Origin: Pyropia yezoensis
Lineage: Eukaryota > Rhodophyta > Bangiophyceae > Bangiales > Bangiaceae
Direction of reading: 5' to 3'
Assembly (NCBI GenBank): GCA_009829735.1
Contig: CM020620.1
Span: 2,483,447-2,547,446 of the forward strand
DNA: 64,000 bases
Shown here: in pieces, positions 31,501 through 44,000 of the stretch
How the letters are laid out: every line of letters starts with the position of its first letter
Numbering within the stretch: position 1 is the stretch's first letter
The notes under the pieces: generated by a model
Seen by the model: only the letters and a program-made list of their open reading frames with translations
Databases searched by the model: none
Told to the model about the DNA's origin: nothing
Program-made: the position numbers and the translations under genes

Positions 31501-34500
31501 AGAGCGGAATGTCTCATTTTTGGATGCTGTGTCAGATGGCGTCGAGGCCGCCACCCACAGCTCTCGCACGGGCGCCCAGCGCGACCCGGCATGCAAAGTC
31601 CGGTTTTGAGTCAAAACCGGACTTTGCCGTCTGCACCGCTGTGCGTGTCGGTCCATGACGCCGCTTTCTGTGCAAATATGAGCTTGATATCGTATCTCTG
31701 CGTAGCCGCTCCAGGACCGGCCGCCACACATTGGCACTGGTCGGTGGTGGGGTGGGTCGAAATACAGCCGTGTCACCGACCAATCAGCATCCACACTGGA
31801 CCACCGTACGTGTGGCGAAGCGGGAAGAAGTGTGCGAGCGGAATGTCACCCATTCGGATGCTGTGTCGGGTGGCGTAAAGGCCGCGACCCACAGCTCTCG
31901 CACGGGGGCCCAGCGCGACCCGGCATGCAAAGTCCGGTTTTGAGTCAAAACCGGACTTTGCCGTCTGCACCGCTGTGCGTATCGGTCCATGACGCCGCTT
32001 TCTGTGAAAATATGTGCTTGATATCGTATCTCACCGTAGCCGCTCCAGGACCGGCCGCCACACATTGCCACTGGTCGGTGGTGGGGTGGGTCGAAATACA
32101 GCCGTGTCACCGACCAATCAGCATCCACACTGGACCACCGTACGTGTGGCGAAGCGGGAAGAAGTGTGCGAGCGGAATGTCTCCCTTTTGGATGCTGTGT
32201 CAGATGGCGTCGAGGCCGCCACCCACAGCTCTCGCACGGGGGCCCAGCGCGACCCGGCATGCAAAGTCCGGTTTTGAGTCAAAACCGGACTTTGCCGTCT
32301 GCACCGCTGTGCGTGTCGGTCCATGACGCCGCTTTCTGTGCAAATATGAGCTTAATATCGTATCTCTGCGTAGCCGCTCCAGGACCGGCCGCCACACATT
32401 GGCACTGGTCGGTGGTGGGGTGGGTCGAAATACAGCCGTGTCACCGACCAATCAGCATCCACACTGGACCACCGTACGTGTGGCGAAGCGGGAAGAAGTG
32501 TGCGAGCGGAATGTCTCCCTTTTGAATGCTGTGTCAGATGGCGTCGAGGCCGCCACCCACAGCTCTCGCACGGGGGCCCAGCGCGACCCGGCATGCAAAG
32601 TCCGGTTTTGAGTCAAAACCGGACTTTGCCGTCTGCACCGCTGTGCGTGTCGGTCCATGACGCCGCTTTCTGTGCAAATATGTACTTAATATCGTATCTC
32701 TGCGTAGCCGCTCCAGGATCGGCCGCCACACATTGCCACTGGTCGGTGGTGGGGTGGGTCGAAATACAGCCGTGTCACCGACCAATCAGCATCCACACTG
32801 GACCACCGTACGTGTGGCGAAGCGGGAAGAAGTGTGCCAGCGGAATGTCACCCATTCGGATGCTGTGTCGGATGGCGTAAAGGCCGCGACCCACAGCTCT
32901 CGCACGGGGGCCCAGCGCGACCCGGCATGCAAAGTCCGGTTTTGAGTCAAAACCGGACTTTGCCGTCTGCACCGCTGTGCGTGTCGGTCCATGACGCCGC
33001 TTTCTGTGCAAATATGTGCTGGATATCGTATCTCTGCGTTGCCACTCCAGGACCGGCCGCCACACATTGCCACTGGTCGGTGGTGGGGTGGGTCGAAATA
33101 CAGCCGTGTCACCGGCCAATCAGCATCCACACTGGACCACCGTACGTGTGGCGAAGCGGGAAGAAGTGTGCGAGCGGAATGTCTCCCTTTTGGATGCTGT
33201 GTCGGATGGCGTCGAGATCGCCGCCCACAGCTCTCGCACGGGGGCCCAGCGCGACCCGGCATGCAAAGTCCGGTTTTGAGTCAAAACCGGACTTTGCCGT
33301 CTGCACCGCTGTGCGTATCGGTCCATGACGCCGCTTTCTGTGCAAATATGTGCTGGATATCGTATCTCTGCGTAGCCGCTCCAGGACCGGCCGCCACACA
33401 TTGCCACTGGTCGGTGGTGAGGTGGGTCGAAATACAGCCGCGTCACCGACCAATCAGCATCCACTCTGGACCACCGTACGTGTGGCGAAGCGGGAAGAAG
33501 TGTGCGAGCGGAATGTCACTCATTCAGATGCTGTGTCGAATGGCGTAAAGGCCGCCACCCACAGCTCTCGCACAGGGGCCCAGCGCGACCCGGCATGCAA
33601 AGTCCGGTTTTGAGTCAAAACCAGACTTTGCCGTCTGCACCGCTGTGCGTGTCGGTCCATGACGCCGCTTTCTGTGCAAATATGTGCTGGATATCGTATC
33701 TCTGCGTAGCCGCTCCAGGACCGGCCGCCACACATTGGCACTGGTCGGTGGTGGGGTGGGTCGAAATACAGCCGTGTCACCGACCAATCAGCATCCACAC
33801 CGGACCACCGTACGTGTGGCGAAGCGGGAAGAAGTGTGCGAGCGGAATGTCTTCCTTATGGATGCTGTGTCGGATGGCGTAAAGGCTGCCACCCACAGCT
33901 CTCGCACGGGGGCCCAGCGCGACCCGGCATGCAAAGTCCGGTTTTGAGTCAAAACCGGACTTTACCGTCTGCACCGCTGTGCGTGTCGGTCCATGACGCC
34001 GCATTCTGTGCAAATATGTGCTGGATATCGTATCTCTGCGTCGCCGCTCCAGGACCGGCCGCTACACATTGCCACTGGTCGGTGGTGGGGTGGGTCGAAA
34101 TACAGCCGTGTCACCGATCAATCAGCATCCACATTGGACCACCGTACGTGTGGCGAAGCGGGAAGAAGTGTGCGAGCGGAATGTCTCCCTTTTGGATTCT
34201 GTGTCGGATGGCGTCGAGATCGCCACCCACAGCTCTCGCACGGGGGCCCAGCGCGACCCGGCATGCAAAGTCCGGTTTTGAGTCAAAACCGGACTTTGCC
34301 GTCTGCACCGCTGTGCGTGTCGGTCCATGACGCCGCTTTCTGTGCAAATATGTGCTTGATATCGTATCTCTGCGTAGCCGCTCCAGGACCGGCCGCCACA
34401 CATTGCCACTGGTCGGTGGTGAGGTGGGTCAAAATACAGCCGTGTCACCGTCCAATCCGCATCCACACTGGACCACCGTACGTGTGGCGAAGCGGGAAGA

Positions 34501-37270
34501 AGTGTGCGAGCGGAATGTCTCCCTTTTGGATGCTGTCTCAGATGGCGTCGAGGCCGCCACCCACAGCTCTCGCACGGGGGCCCAGTGCGACCCGGCATGC
34601 AAAGTCCGGTTTTGAGGCAAAACCGGACTTTGCCGTCTGCACCGCTGTGCGTGTCGGTCCATGACGCCGCTTTCTGTGCAAATATGTACTTGATATCGTA
34701 TCTCTGCGTAAACGCTCCAGCACCGGCCGCCACACATTGCCACTGGTCGGTGGTGGGGTGGGTCGAAATACAGCCGTGTCACCGATCAATCAGCACCCAC
34801 TCTGGACCACCGTACGTGTGGCGAAGCGGGAAGAAGTGTGCGAGCCGAATGTCTCCCTTTCGGATGCTGTGTCAGATGGCGTCGAGGCGGCCACCCACAG
34901 CTTTCGCACGGGGGCCCAGCGCGACCCGGCATGCAAAGTCCGGTTTTGAGTCAAAACCGGACTTTGCCGTCTGCACCGCTGTGCGTGTCGGTCCATGACG
35001 CCGCTTTCTGTGCAAATATGTGCAGGATATCGTATCTCTGCGTAAACGCTCCAGAACCGGCCGCCACACATTGCCACTGGTCGGTGGTGGGGTGGGTCGA
35101 AATACAGCCGTGTCACCGACCAATCAGCATCCACACTGGACCACCGTACGTGTGGCGAAGCGGGAAGAAGTGTGCGAGCGGAATGTCTCCCTTTTGGATG
35201 CTGTGTCAGATGGCGTCGAGGCCGCCACCCACAGCTCCCGCACGGGGGCCCAGCGCGACCCGGCATGCAAAGTCCGGTTTTGAGTCAAAACAGGACTTTA
35301 CCGTCTGCACCGCTGTGCGTGTCGGTCCATGAGGCCGCTTTCTGTGCAAATATGTGCTGGATATCGTATCTCTGCGTAGCCGCTCCACGACCGGCCGCCA
35401 CACATTGCCACTGGTCGGTGGTGGGGTGGGTCGAAATACAGCCGTGTCACCGATCAATCAGCATCCACACTGGACCACCGTACGTGTGGCGAAGCGGGAA
35501 GAAGTGTGCAAGCGGAATGTCTCCCTTTTGGATGCTGTGTCAGATGGCGTCGAGGCCGCCACTCACAGCTCTCGCACGGGGGACCAGCGCGACCCGGCAT
35601 GCAAAGTCCGGTTTTGAGTCAAAACCGGACTTTGCCGTCTGCACCGCTGTGCGTGTCAGTCCATGACGCCGCTTTCTGTGCAAATATGTGCTTGATATCG
35701 TATCTCTGCGTAGCCGCTCCACGACCGGCCGCCACACATTGCCACTGGTCGGTGGTAAGGTTGGTCGAAATACAGCCGTGTCACCGACCAATCCGCATCC
35801 ACACTGGACCACCGTACGTGTGGCGAAGCGGGAAGAAGTGTGCGAGCGGAATGTCACCCTTTCGGATGCTGTGTGGAATGGCGTAAAGGCCGCCACCCAC
35901 AGCTCTCGCACGGGGGCCCAGCGCGACCCGGCATGCAAAGTCCGGTTTTGAGTCAAAACCGGACTTTGCCGTCTGCACCGCTGTGCGTGTCGGTCCATGA
36001 CGCCGCTTTCTGTGCAAATATGTGCTGGATATCGTATCTCTGCGTAGCCGCTCCAGGACCGGCCGCCACACATTGCCACTGGTCGGTGGTGAGGTGGGTC
36101 GAAATACAGCCGTGTCACCGACCAATCAGCATCCACACTGGACCACCGTACGTGTGGCGAAGCGGAAAGAAGTGTGCGAGCGGAATGTCTCCCTTTCGGA
36201 TGCTGTGTCAGATGGCGTCGAGGCCGCCACCCACAGATCTCGCACGGGGGCCCAGCGCGACCCGGCATGCAAAGTCCGGTTTTGAGTCAAAACCGGACTT
36301 TGCCGTCTGCACCGCTGTGCGTGTCGGTCCATGACGCCGCTTTCTGTGCAAATATGTGCTGGATATCGTATCTCTGTGTAGCCGCTCCGGGACCGGCTGC
36401 CACACATTGCCACTGGTCGGTGGTGGGGTGGGTCGAAATACAGCCGTGTCACCGACCAATCAGCATCCACACTGGACCACCGTACGTGTGGCAAAGCGGA
36501 AAGAAGTGTGCGAGCGGAATGTCACTCATTCAGATGCTGTGTCGATTGGCGTAAAGGCCGCCACCCACAGCTCTCGCACGGGGGCCCAGCGCGACCCGGC
36601 ATGCAAAGCCCGGTTTTGAGTCAAAACCGGACTTTGCCGTCTGCACCGCTGTGTGTGTCGGTCCATGACGCCGCTTTCTGTGCAAATATGTGCTGGATAT
36701 CGTATCTTTTTGTAGCCGCTCGAGGACCGGCCGCCACACATTGCCACTGGTCGGTGGTGAGGTGGGTCGAAATACAGCCGTGTCACCGACCAATCAGCAT
36801 CCACTCTGGACCACCGTACGTGTGGCAAAGCGGAAAGAAGTGTGCGAGCGGAATGTCACTCATTCAGATGCTGTGTCGATTGGCGTAAAGGCCGCCACCC
36901 ACAGCTCTCGCACGGGGGCCCAGCGCGACCCGGCATGCAAAGTCCGGTTTTGAGTCAAAACCGGACTTTGCCGTCTGCACCGCTGTGTGTGTCGGTCCAT
37001 GACGCCGCTTTCTGTGCAAATATGTGCTGGATATCGTATCTTTTTGTAGCCGCTCGAGGACCGGCCGCCACACATTGCCACTGGTCGGTGGTGAGGTGGG
37101 TCGAAATACAGCCGTGTCACCGACCAATCAGCATCCACACTGGACCACCGTACGTGTGGCAAAGCGGGAAGAAGTGTGCGAGCGGAATGTCTCCTTTTTG
37201 GATGCTGTGTCAGATGGCGTCGAGGCCGCCACCCACAGCTCTCGCACGGGGGCCCAGCGCGACCCGGCAT

Positions 37271-37305
37271 GCAAAGTCCGGTTTTGAGTCAAAACCGGAC
37301 TTTGC
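37271..37305 (+). repeat. Satellite hairpin, representative copy
   Basis: Perfect 16-bp arms GCAAAGTCCGGTTTTG and CAAAACCGGACTTTGC enclose the 3-base loop AGT. The same 35-bp structure is in most units of the array. It is degraded in the edge units and in a set of trimers whose left arm reads CCTGTTTTTAG. Confidence 0.95.
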
Positions 37306-37416
37306 CGTCTGCACCGCTGTGCGTGTCGGTCCATGACGCCGCTTTCTGTGCAAATATGTGCTGGATATCGTATCTCTGCGTAGCCGCTCCAGGACCGGCC
37401 GCCACACATTGCCACT

Positions 37417-37459
37417 GGCCGGTGGTGGGGTGGGTCGAAATACAGCCGTGTCACCGACC
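37417..37459 (+). repeat. Second satellite dyad, representative copy
   Basis: GGYCGGTG and CACCGACC, eight bases each, face each other around about 27 bases. The right arm overlaps CCAATCAG. The majority form GGTCGGTG pairs perfectly; this copy has GGCCGGTG. The centre lies about 150 bp from the hairpin centre. Confidence 0.75.
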
Positions 37460-39361
37460 AATCAGCATCCACACTGGACCACCGTACGTGTGGCGAAGCG
37501 GGAAGAAGTGTGCGAGCGGAATGTCTCCCTTTTGGATGCTGTGTCAGATGGCGTCGAGGCGGCCACCCACAGCTCTCGCACGGGGGCCCAGCGCGACCCG
37601 GCATGCAAAGTCCGGTTTTGAGTCAAAACCGGACTTTGCCGTCTGCACCGCTGTGCGTGTCGGTCCATGACGCCGCTTTCTGTGCAAATATGTGCTGGAT
37701 ATCGTATCTCTGCGTAAACGCTCCAGCACCGGCCGCCACACATTGCCACTGGTCGGTGGTGGGGTGGGTCGAAATACAGCCGTGTCACCGATCAATCAGC
37801 ATCCACACTGGACCACCGTACGTGTGGCGAAGCGGGAAGAAGTGTGCGAGCGGAATGTCTCCCTTTTAGATGCTGTGGCGGATGGCGTAAAGGCCGCCAC
37901 CCACAGCTCCCGCACGGGGGCCCAGCGCGACCCGGCATGCAAAGTCCGGTTTTGAGTCAAAACCGGACTTTGCCGTCTGCACCGCTGTGCGTATCGGTCC
38001 ATGACGCCGCTTTTTGTGCAAATATGTGCTGGATATCGTATCTCTGCGTTGCCGCTCCAGGGCAGGCCGCCACACATTGCCACTGGTCGGTGGTGGGGTG
38101 GGTCGAAATACAGCCGTGTCACCGACCAATCAGCATCCACACTGGACCACCGTACGTGTGGCAAAGCGGAAAGAAGTGTGCGAGCGGAATGTCACTCATT
38201 CAGATGCTGTGTCGATTGGCGTAAAGGCCGCCACCCACAGCTCTCGCACGGGGGCCCAGCGCGACCCGGCATGCAAAGTCCGGTTTTGAGTCAAAACCGG
38301 ACTTTGCCGTCTGCACCGCTGTGCGTGTCGGTCCATGACGCCGCTTTCTGTGCAAATATGTGCTGGATATCGTATCTCTGCGTAAACGCTCCAGCACCGG
38401 CCGCCACACATTGCCACTGGTCGGTGGTGGGGTGGGTCGAAATACAGCCGTGTCACCGATCAATCAGCATCCACACTGGACCACCGTACGTGTGGCGAAG
38501 CGGGAAGAAGTGTGCGAGCCGAATGTCTCCCCTTCGGATGCTGTGTCGAATGGCGTAAAGGCCGCCACCCACAGCTCCCGCACGGGGGCCCAGCGCGACC
38601 CGGCATGCAAAGTCCGGTTTTGAGTCAAAACCGGACTTTGCCGTCTGCACCGCTGTGCGTGTCGGTCCATGACGCCGCTTTCTGTGCAAATATGTGCTGG
38701 ATATCGTATCTCTGTGTAGCCGCTCCGGGACCGGCTGCCACACATTGCCACTGGTCGGTGGTGGGGTGGGTCGAAATACAGCCGTGTCACCGACCAATCA
38801 GCATCCACACTGGACCACCGTACGTGTGGCAAAGCGGAAAGAAGTGTGCGAGCGGAATGTCACTCATTCAGATGCTGTGTCGATTGGCGTAAAGGCCGCC
38901 ACCCACAGCTCTCGCACGGGGGCCCAGCGCGACCCGGCATGCAAAGTCCGGTTTTGAGTCAAAACCGGACTTTGCCGTCTGCACCGCTGTGCGTGTCGGT
39001 CCATGACGCCGCTTTCTGTGCAAATATGTGCTGGATATCGTATCTCTGCGTAAACGCTCCAGCACCGGCCGCCACACATTGCCACTGGTCGGTGGTGGGG
39101 TGGGTCGAAATACAGCCGTGTCACCGACAAATCAGCATCCACATTGGACCACCGTACGTGTGGCGAAGCGGGAAGAAGTGTGCGAGCGGAATGTCACCCA
39201 TTCGGATGCTGTGTCAGATGGCGTCGAGGCCGCCACCCACAGCTCCCGCACGGGGGCCCAGCGCGACCCGGCATGCAAAGTCCGGTTTTGAGTCAAAACC
39301 GGACTTTGCCGTCTGCACCGCTGTGCGTGTCGGTCCATGACGCCGCTTTCTGTGCAAATAT

Positions 39362-41009
39362 GTGCTGGATATCGTATCTCTGCGTAAACGCTACAGCAGC
39401 GGCCGCCACACATTGCCACTGGTCGGTGGTGGGGTGGGTCGAAATACAGCCGTGTCACCGACAAATCAGCATCCACACTGGACCACCGTACGTGTGGCGA
39501 AGCGGGAAGAAGTGTGCGAGCGGAATGTCTCCCTTTTGGATGCTGTGTCAGATGGCGTCGAGGCCGCCACCCACAGCTCCCGCACGGGGGCCCAGCGCGA
39601 CCCGGCATGCAAAGTCCGGTTTTGAGTCAAAACCGGACTTTGCCGTCTGCACCGCTGTGCGTGTCGGTCCATGACGCCGCTTTCTGTGCAAATATGTGCT
39701 GGATATCGTATCTCTGCGTAAACGCTCCAGCACCGGCCGCTACACATTGCCACTGGTCGGTGGTGGGGTGGCTTGAAATACAGCCGTGTCACCGACCAAT
39801 CAGCATCCACACTGGACCACCGTACGTGTGGCGAAGCGGGAAGAAGTGTGCGAGCGGAATGTCACCCATTCGGATGCTGTGTCAGATGGCGTCGAGGCTG
39901 CCACCCACAGCTCCCGCACGGGGGCCCAGCGCGACCCGGCATGCAAAGTCCGGTTTTGAGTCAAAACCGGACTGTACCGTCTGCACCGCTGTGCGTGTCG
40001 GTCCATGACGCCGCTTTCTGTGCAAATATGTGCTGGATATCGTATCTCTCCGTAGCCGCTCCAGGGCCGGCCGCCACACATTGGCACTGGTCGGTGGTGG
40101 GGTGGGTCGAAATACAGCCGTGTCACCGACCAATCAGCGTCCACACTGGACCACCGTACGTGTGGCGAAGCGGGAAGGAGTGTGCGAGCGGAATGTCACC
40201 CATTATAATGCCGTGTCCAATGGCGTAAAGGCCGGCACCCACAGCTCTCGCACGGGGGCCCAGCGCGACCCGGCATGCAAAGTCCGGTTTTGAGTCAAAA
40301 CCGGACTTTGCCGTCTGCACCGCTGTGCGTGTCGGTCCATGACGCCGCTTTCTGTGCAAATATGTGCTGGATATCGTATCTCTGCGTAAACGCTACAGCA
40401 GCGGCCGCCACACATTGCCACTGGTCGGTGGTGGGGTGGGTCGAAATACAGCCGTGTCACCGACAAATCAGCATCCACACTGGACCACCGTACGTGTGGC
40501 GAAGCGGGAAGAAGTGTGCGAGCGGAATGTCTCCCTTTTGGATGCTGTGTCAGATGGCGTCGAGGCCGCCACCCACAGCTCCCGCACGGGGGCCCAGCGC
40601 GACCCGGCATGCAAAGTCCGGTTTTGAGTCAAAACCGGACTTTGCCGTCTGCACCGCTGTGCGTGTCGGTCCATGACGCCGCTTTCTGTGCAAATATGTG
40701 CTGGATATCGTATCTCTGCGTAAACGCTCCAGCACCGGCCGCTACACATTGCCACTGGTCGGTGGTGGGGTGGCTTGAAATACAGCCGTGTCACCGACCA
40801 ATCAGCATCCACACTGGACCACCGTACGTGTGGCGAAGCGGGAAGAAGTGTGCGAGCGGAATGTCACCCATTCGGATGCTGTGTCAGATGGCGTCGAGGC
40901 CGCCACCCACAGCTCCCGCACGGGGGCCCAGCGCGACCCGGCATGCAAAGTCCGGTTTTGAGTCAAAACCGGACTTTGCCGTCTGCACCGCTGTGCGTGT
41001 CGGTCCATG
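39362..41009 (+). repeat. Second local trimer repeat (1002 bp)
   Basis: Units at 39362 and 40364 share rare variants (GCTACAGCAGCGGCCGCC; then TGGCTTGAAATAC one unit later) at a 1002-bp offset. The second copy is complete only up to the change in array quality near 41031. Confidence 0.75.
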
Positions 41010-44000
41010 ACGCCGCTTTCTGTGCAAATATGTGCTGGATTCGTATCTCTGCGTAGCCGCTCCAGGACCGGCCGCCACACATTGCCACTGGTCGGTGGTG
41101 GGGTGGGTCGAAATACAGCCGTGTCACCGACCAATCAGCATCCACACTGGACCACCGTACGTGTGGCGAAGCGGGAAGAAGTGTGCGAGCGGAATGTCTC
41201 CCTTTTGGATGCTGTGTCAGATGGCGTCGAGGCCGCACCCACAGCTCCGCACGGGGGCCCAGCGCGACCCGGCATGCAAAGTCCGGTTTTGAGTCAAAAC
41301 CGGACTTTGCCGTCTGCACCGCTGTGCGTGTCGGTCCATGACGCCGCTTTCTGTGCAAATATGTGCTGATATCGTATCTCTGCGTAGCCGCTCCAGGACC
41401 GGCCGCCACACATTGCCACTGGTCGGTGGTGGGTGGGTCGAAATACAGCCGTGTCACCGACCAATCAGCATCCACACTGGACCACCGTACGTGTGGCGAA
41501 GCGGGAAGAAGTGTGCGAGCGGAATGTCACCATTCGGATGCTGTGTCGAATGGCGTAAAGGCTGCCACCCACAGCTCTCGCACGGGGGCCCAGCGCGACC
41601 CGGCATGCAAAGTCCGGTTTTGAGTCAAAACCGGACTTTGCCGTCTGCACCGCTGTGCGTGTCGGTCCATGACGCCGCTTTCTGTGCAAATATGTGCTGG
41701 ATATCGTATCTCTGCGTAAACGCTCCAGCACCGGCCGCCACACATTGCCACTGGTCGGTGGTGGGTGGGTCGAAATACAGCCGTGTCACCGACCAATCAG
41801 CATCCACACTGGACCACCGTACGTGTGGCGAAGCGGGAAGAAGTGTGCGAGCGGAATGTCACCATTCGGATGCTGTGTCGAATGGCGTAAAGGCCGCCAC
41901 CCACAGCTCTCGCACGGGGGCCCAGCGCGACCCGGCATGCAAAGTCCGGTTTGAGTCAAAACCGGACTTTGCCGTCTGCACCGCTGTGCGTGTCGGTCCA
42001 TGACGCCGCTTTCTGTGCAAATATGTGCTGGATATCGTATCTCTGCGTAGCCGCTCCAGCACCGGCCGCCACACATTGCCACTGGTCGGTGGTGGGGTGG
42101 GTCGAAATACAGCCGTGTCACCGACCAATCAGCATCCACACTGGACCACCGTACGTGTGGCGAAGCGGGAAGAAGTGTGCGAGCGGAATGTCACCCATTC
42201 GGATGCTGTGTCGAATGGCGTAAAGGCCGCCACCCACAGCTCTCGCACGGGGGCCCAGCGCGACCCGGCATGCAAAGTCCGGTTTTGAGTCAAAACCGGA
42301 CTTTGCCGTCTGCACCGCTGTGCGTGTCGGTCCATGACGCCGCTTTCTGTGCAAATATGTGCTGGATATCGTATCTCTGCGTAAACGCTCCAGCACCGGC
42401 CGCCACACATTGCCACTGGTCGGTGGTGGGGTGGGTCGAAATACAGCCGTGTCACCGACCAATCAGCATCCACACTGGACCACCGTACGTGTGGCGAAGC
42501 GGGAAGAAGTGTGCGAGCGGAATGTCTCCCTTTTGGATGCTGTGTCGGATGGCGTAAAGGCCGCCACCCACAGCTCTCGCACGGGGGCCCAGCGCGACCC
42601 GGCATGCAAAGTCCGGTTTTGAGTCAAAACCGGACTTTGCCGTCTGCACCGCTGTGCGTGTCGGTCCATGACGCCGCTTTCTGTGCAAATATGTGCTGGA
42701 TATCGTATCTCTGCGTACCGCTCCAGCACCGGCCGCCACACATTGCCACTGGTCGGTGGTGGGGTGGGTCGAAATACAGCCGTGTCACCGACCAATCAGC
42801 ATCCACACTGGACCACCGTACGTGTGGCGAAGCGGGAAGAAGTGTGCGAGCGGAATGTCTCCCTTCGGATGCTGTGTCGATGGCGTAAAGGCCGCCACCC
42901 ACAGCTCTCGCACGGGGGCCCAGCGCGACCCGGCATGCAAAGTCCGGTTTTGAGTCAAAACCGGACTTTGCCGTCTGCACCGCTGTGCGTGTCGGTCCAT
43001 GACGCCGCTTTCTGTGCAAATATGTGCTGGATATCGTATCTCTGCGTAGCCGCTCCAGGACCGGCCGCCACACATTGCCACTGGTCGGTGGTGGGGTGGG
43101 TCGAAATACAGCCGTGTCACCGACCAATCAGCATCCACACTGGACCACCGTACGTGTGGCGAAGCGGGAAGAAGTGTGCGAGCGGAATGTCTCCCTTTTG
43201 GATGCTGTGTCAGATGGCGTCGAGGCCGCCACCCACAGCTCCGCACGGGGGCCCAGCGCGACCCGGCATGCAAAGTCCGGTTTTGAGTCAAAACCGGACT
43301 TTCCGTCTGCACCGCTGTGCGTGTCGGTCCATGCCGCGACTTTCTGTGCAAATATGTGCTGGATATCGTATCTCTCCGTAGCCGCTCCAGGCCGGCCGCC
43401 ACACATTGCCACTGGTCGGTGGTGGGGTGGGTCGAAATACAGCCGTGTCACCGACCAATCAGCATCCACACTGGACCACCGTACGTGTGGCGAAGCGGGA
43501 AGAAGTGTGCGAGCGGAATGTCTCCCTTTCGGATGCTGTGTCGAATGGCGTAAAGGCCGCCACCCACAGCTCTCGCACGGGGGCCCAGCGCGACCCGGCA
43601 TGCAAAGTCCGGTTTTGAGTCAAAACCGGACTTTGCCGTCTGCACCGCTGTGCGTGTCGGTCCATGACGCCGCTTTCTGTGCAAATATGTGCTGGATATC
43701 GTATCTCTGCGTAAACGCTCCAGCACCGGCCGCCACACATTGCCACTGGTCGGTGGTGGGGTGGGTCGAAATACAGCCGTGTCACCGACCAATCAGCATC
43801 CACACTGGACCACCGTACGTGTGGCGAAGCGGGAAGAAGTGTGCGAGCGGAATGTCACCATTTCGGATGCTGTGTCGAATGGCGTAAAGGCCGCCACCCA
43901 CAGCTCTCGCACGGGGGCCCAGCGCGACCCGGCATGCAAAGTCCGGTTTTGAGTCAAAACCGGACTTTGCCGTCTGCACCGCTGTGCGTGTCGGTCCATG

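Larger units (their letters stand above)
19943..41030 (+). repeat. 334-bp satellite array, right arm, regular part
   Basis: About 63 head-to-tail units. From about 20992 to 40698 the same landmark (ATGTGCTGGATATCG or its variants) recurs at exact multiples of 334, i.e. 59 periods with no net insertion or deletion, while substitutions are common. The length is close to twice 167 bp, compatible with two nucleosomes per unit. Conserved parts are the hairpin, the CGGCCGCCACACATTGCC block, a GGTCGGTG...CACCGACC dyad and a CCAATCAG motif. Frames look open only because stops are rare in the unit; no coding function is supported. Confidence 0.97.

Noticed and set aside
37489-37500. Pol III A box (TGGCGAAGCGGG fits TRGCNNAGYNGG)
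   Set aside because: There is no convincing B box at a usual distance downstream and no T-run terminator, so a tRNA-like or SINE promoter is not supported.
37480-37510. CENP-B box in the satellite (GCGAAGCGGGAAG)
   Set aside because: Only the CGGGA half resembles the box. The required TTCG at the proper distance is missing, so the essential positions are not met.
37224-37557. Satellite unit as a dimer of two 167-bp halves
   Set aside because: GGCCGCCAC occurs twice per unit (174 and 160 bp apart), but the rest of the two halves does not align convincingly.
19943-41030. 5S rDNA tandem units
   Set aside because: A 334-bp tandem unit would suit 5S rDNA, but no conserved 5S gene segment is present in the unit on either strand.
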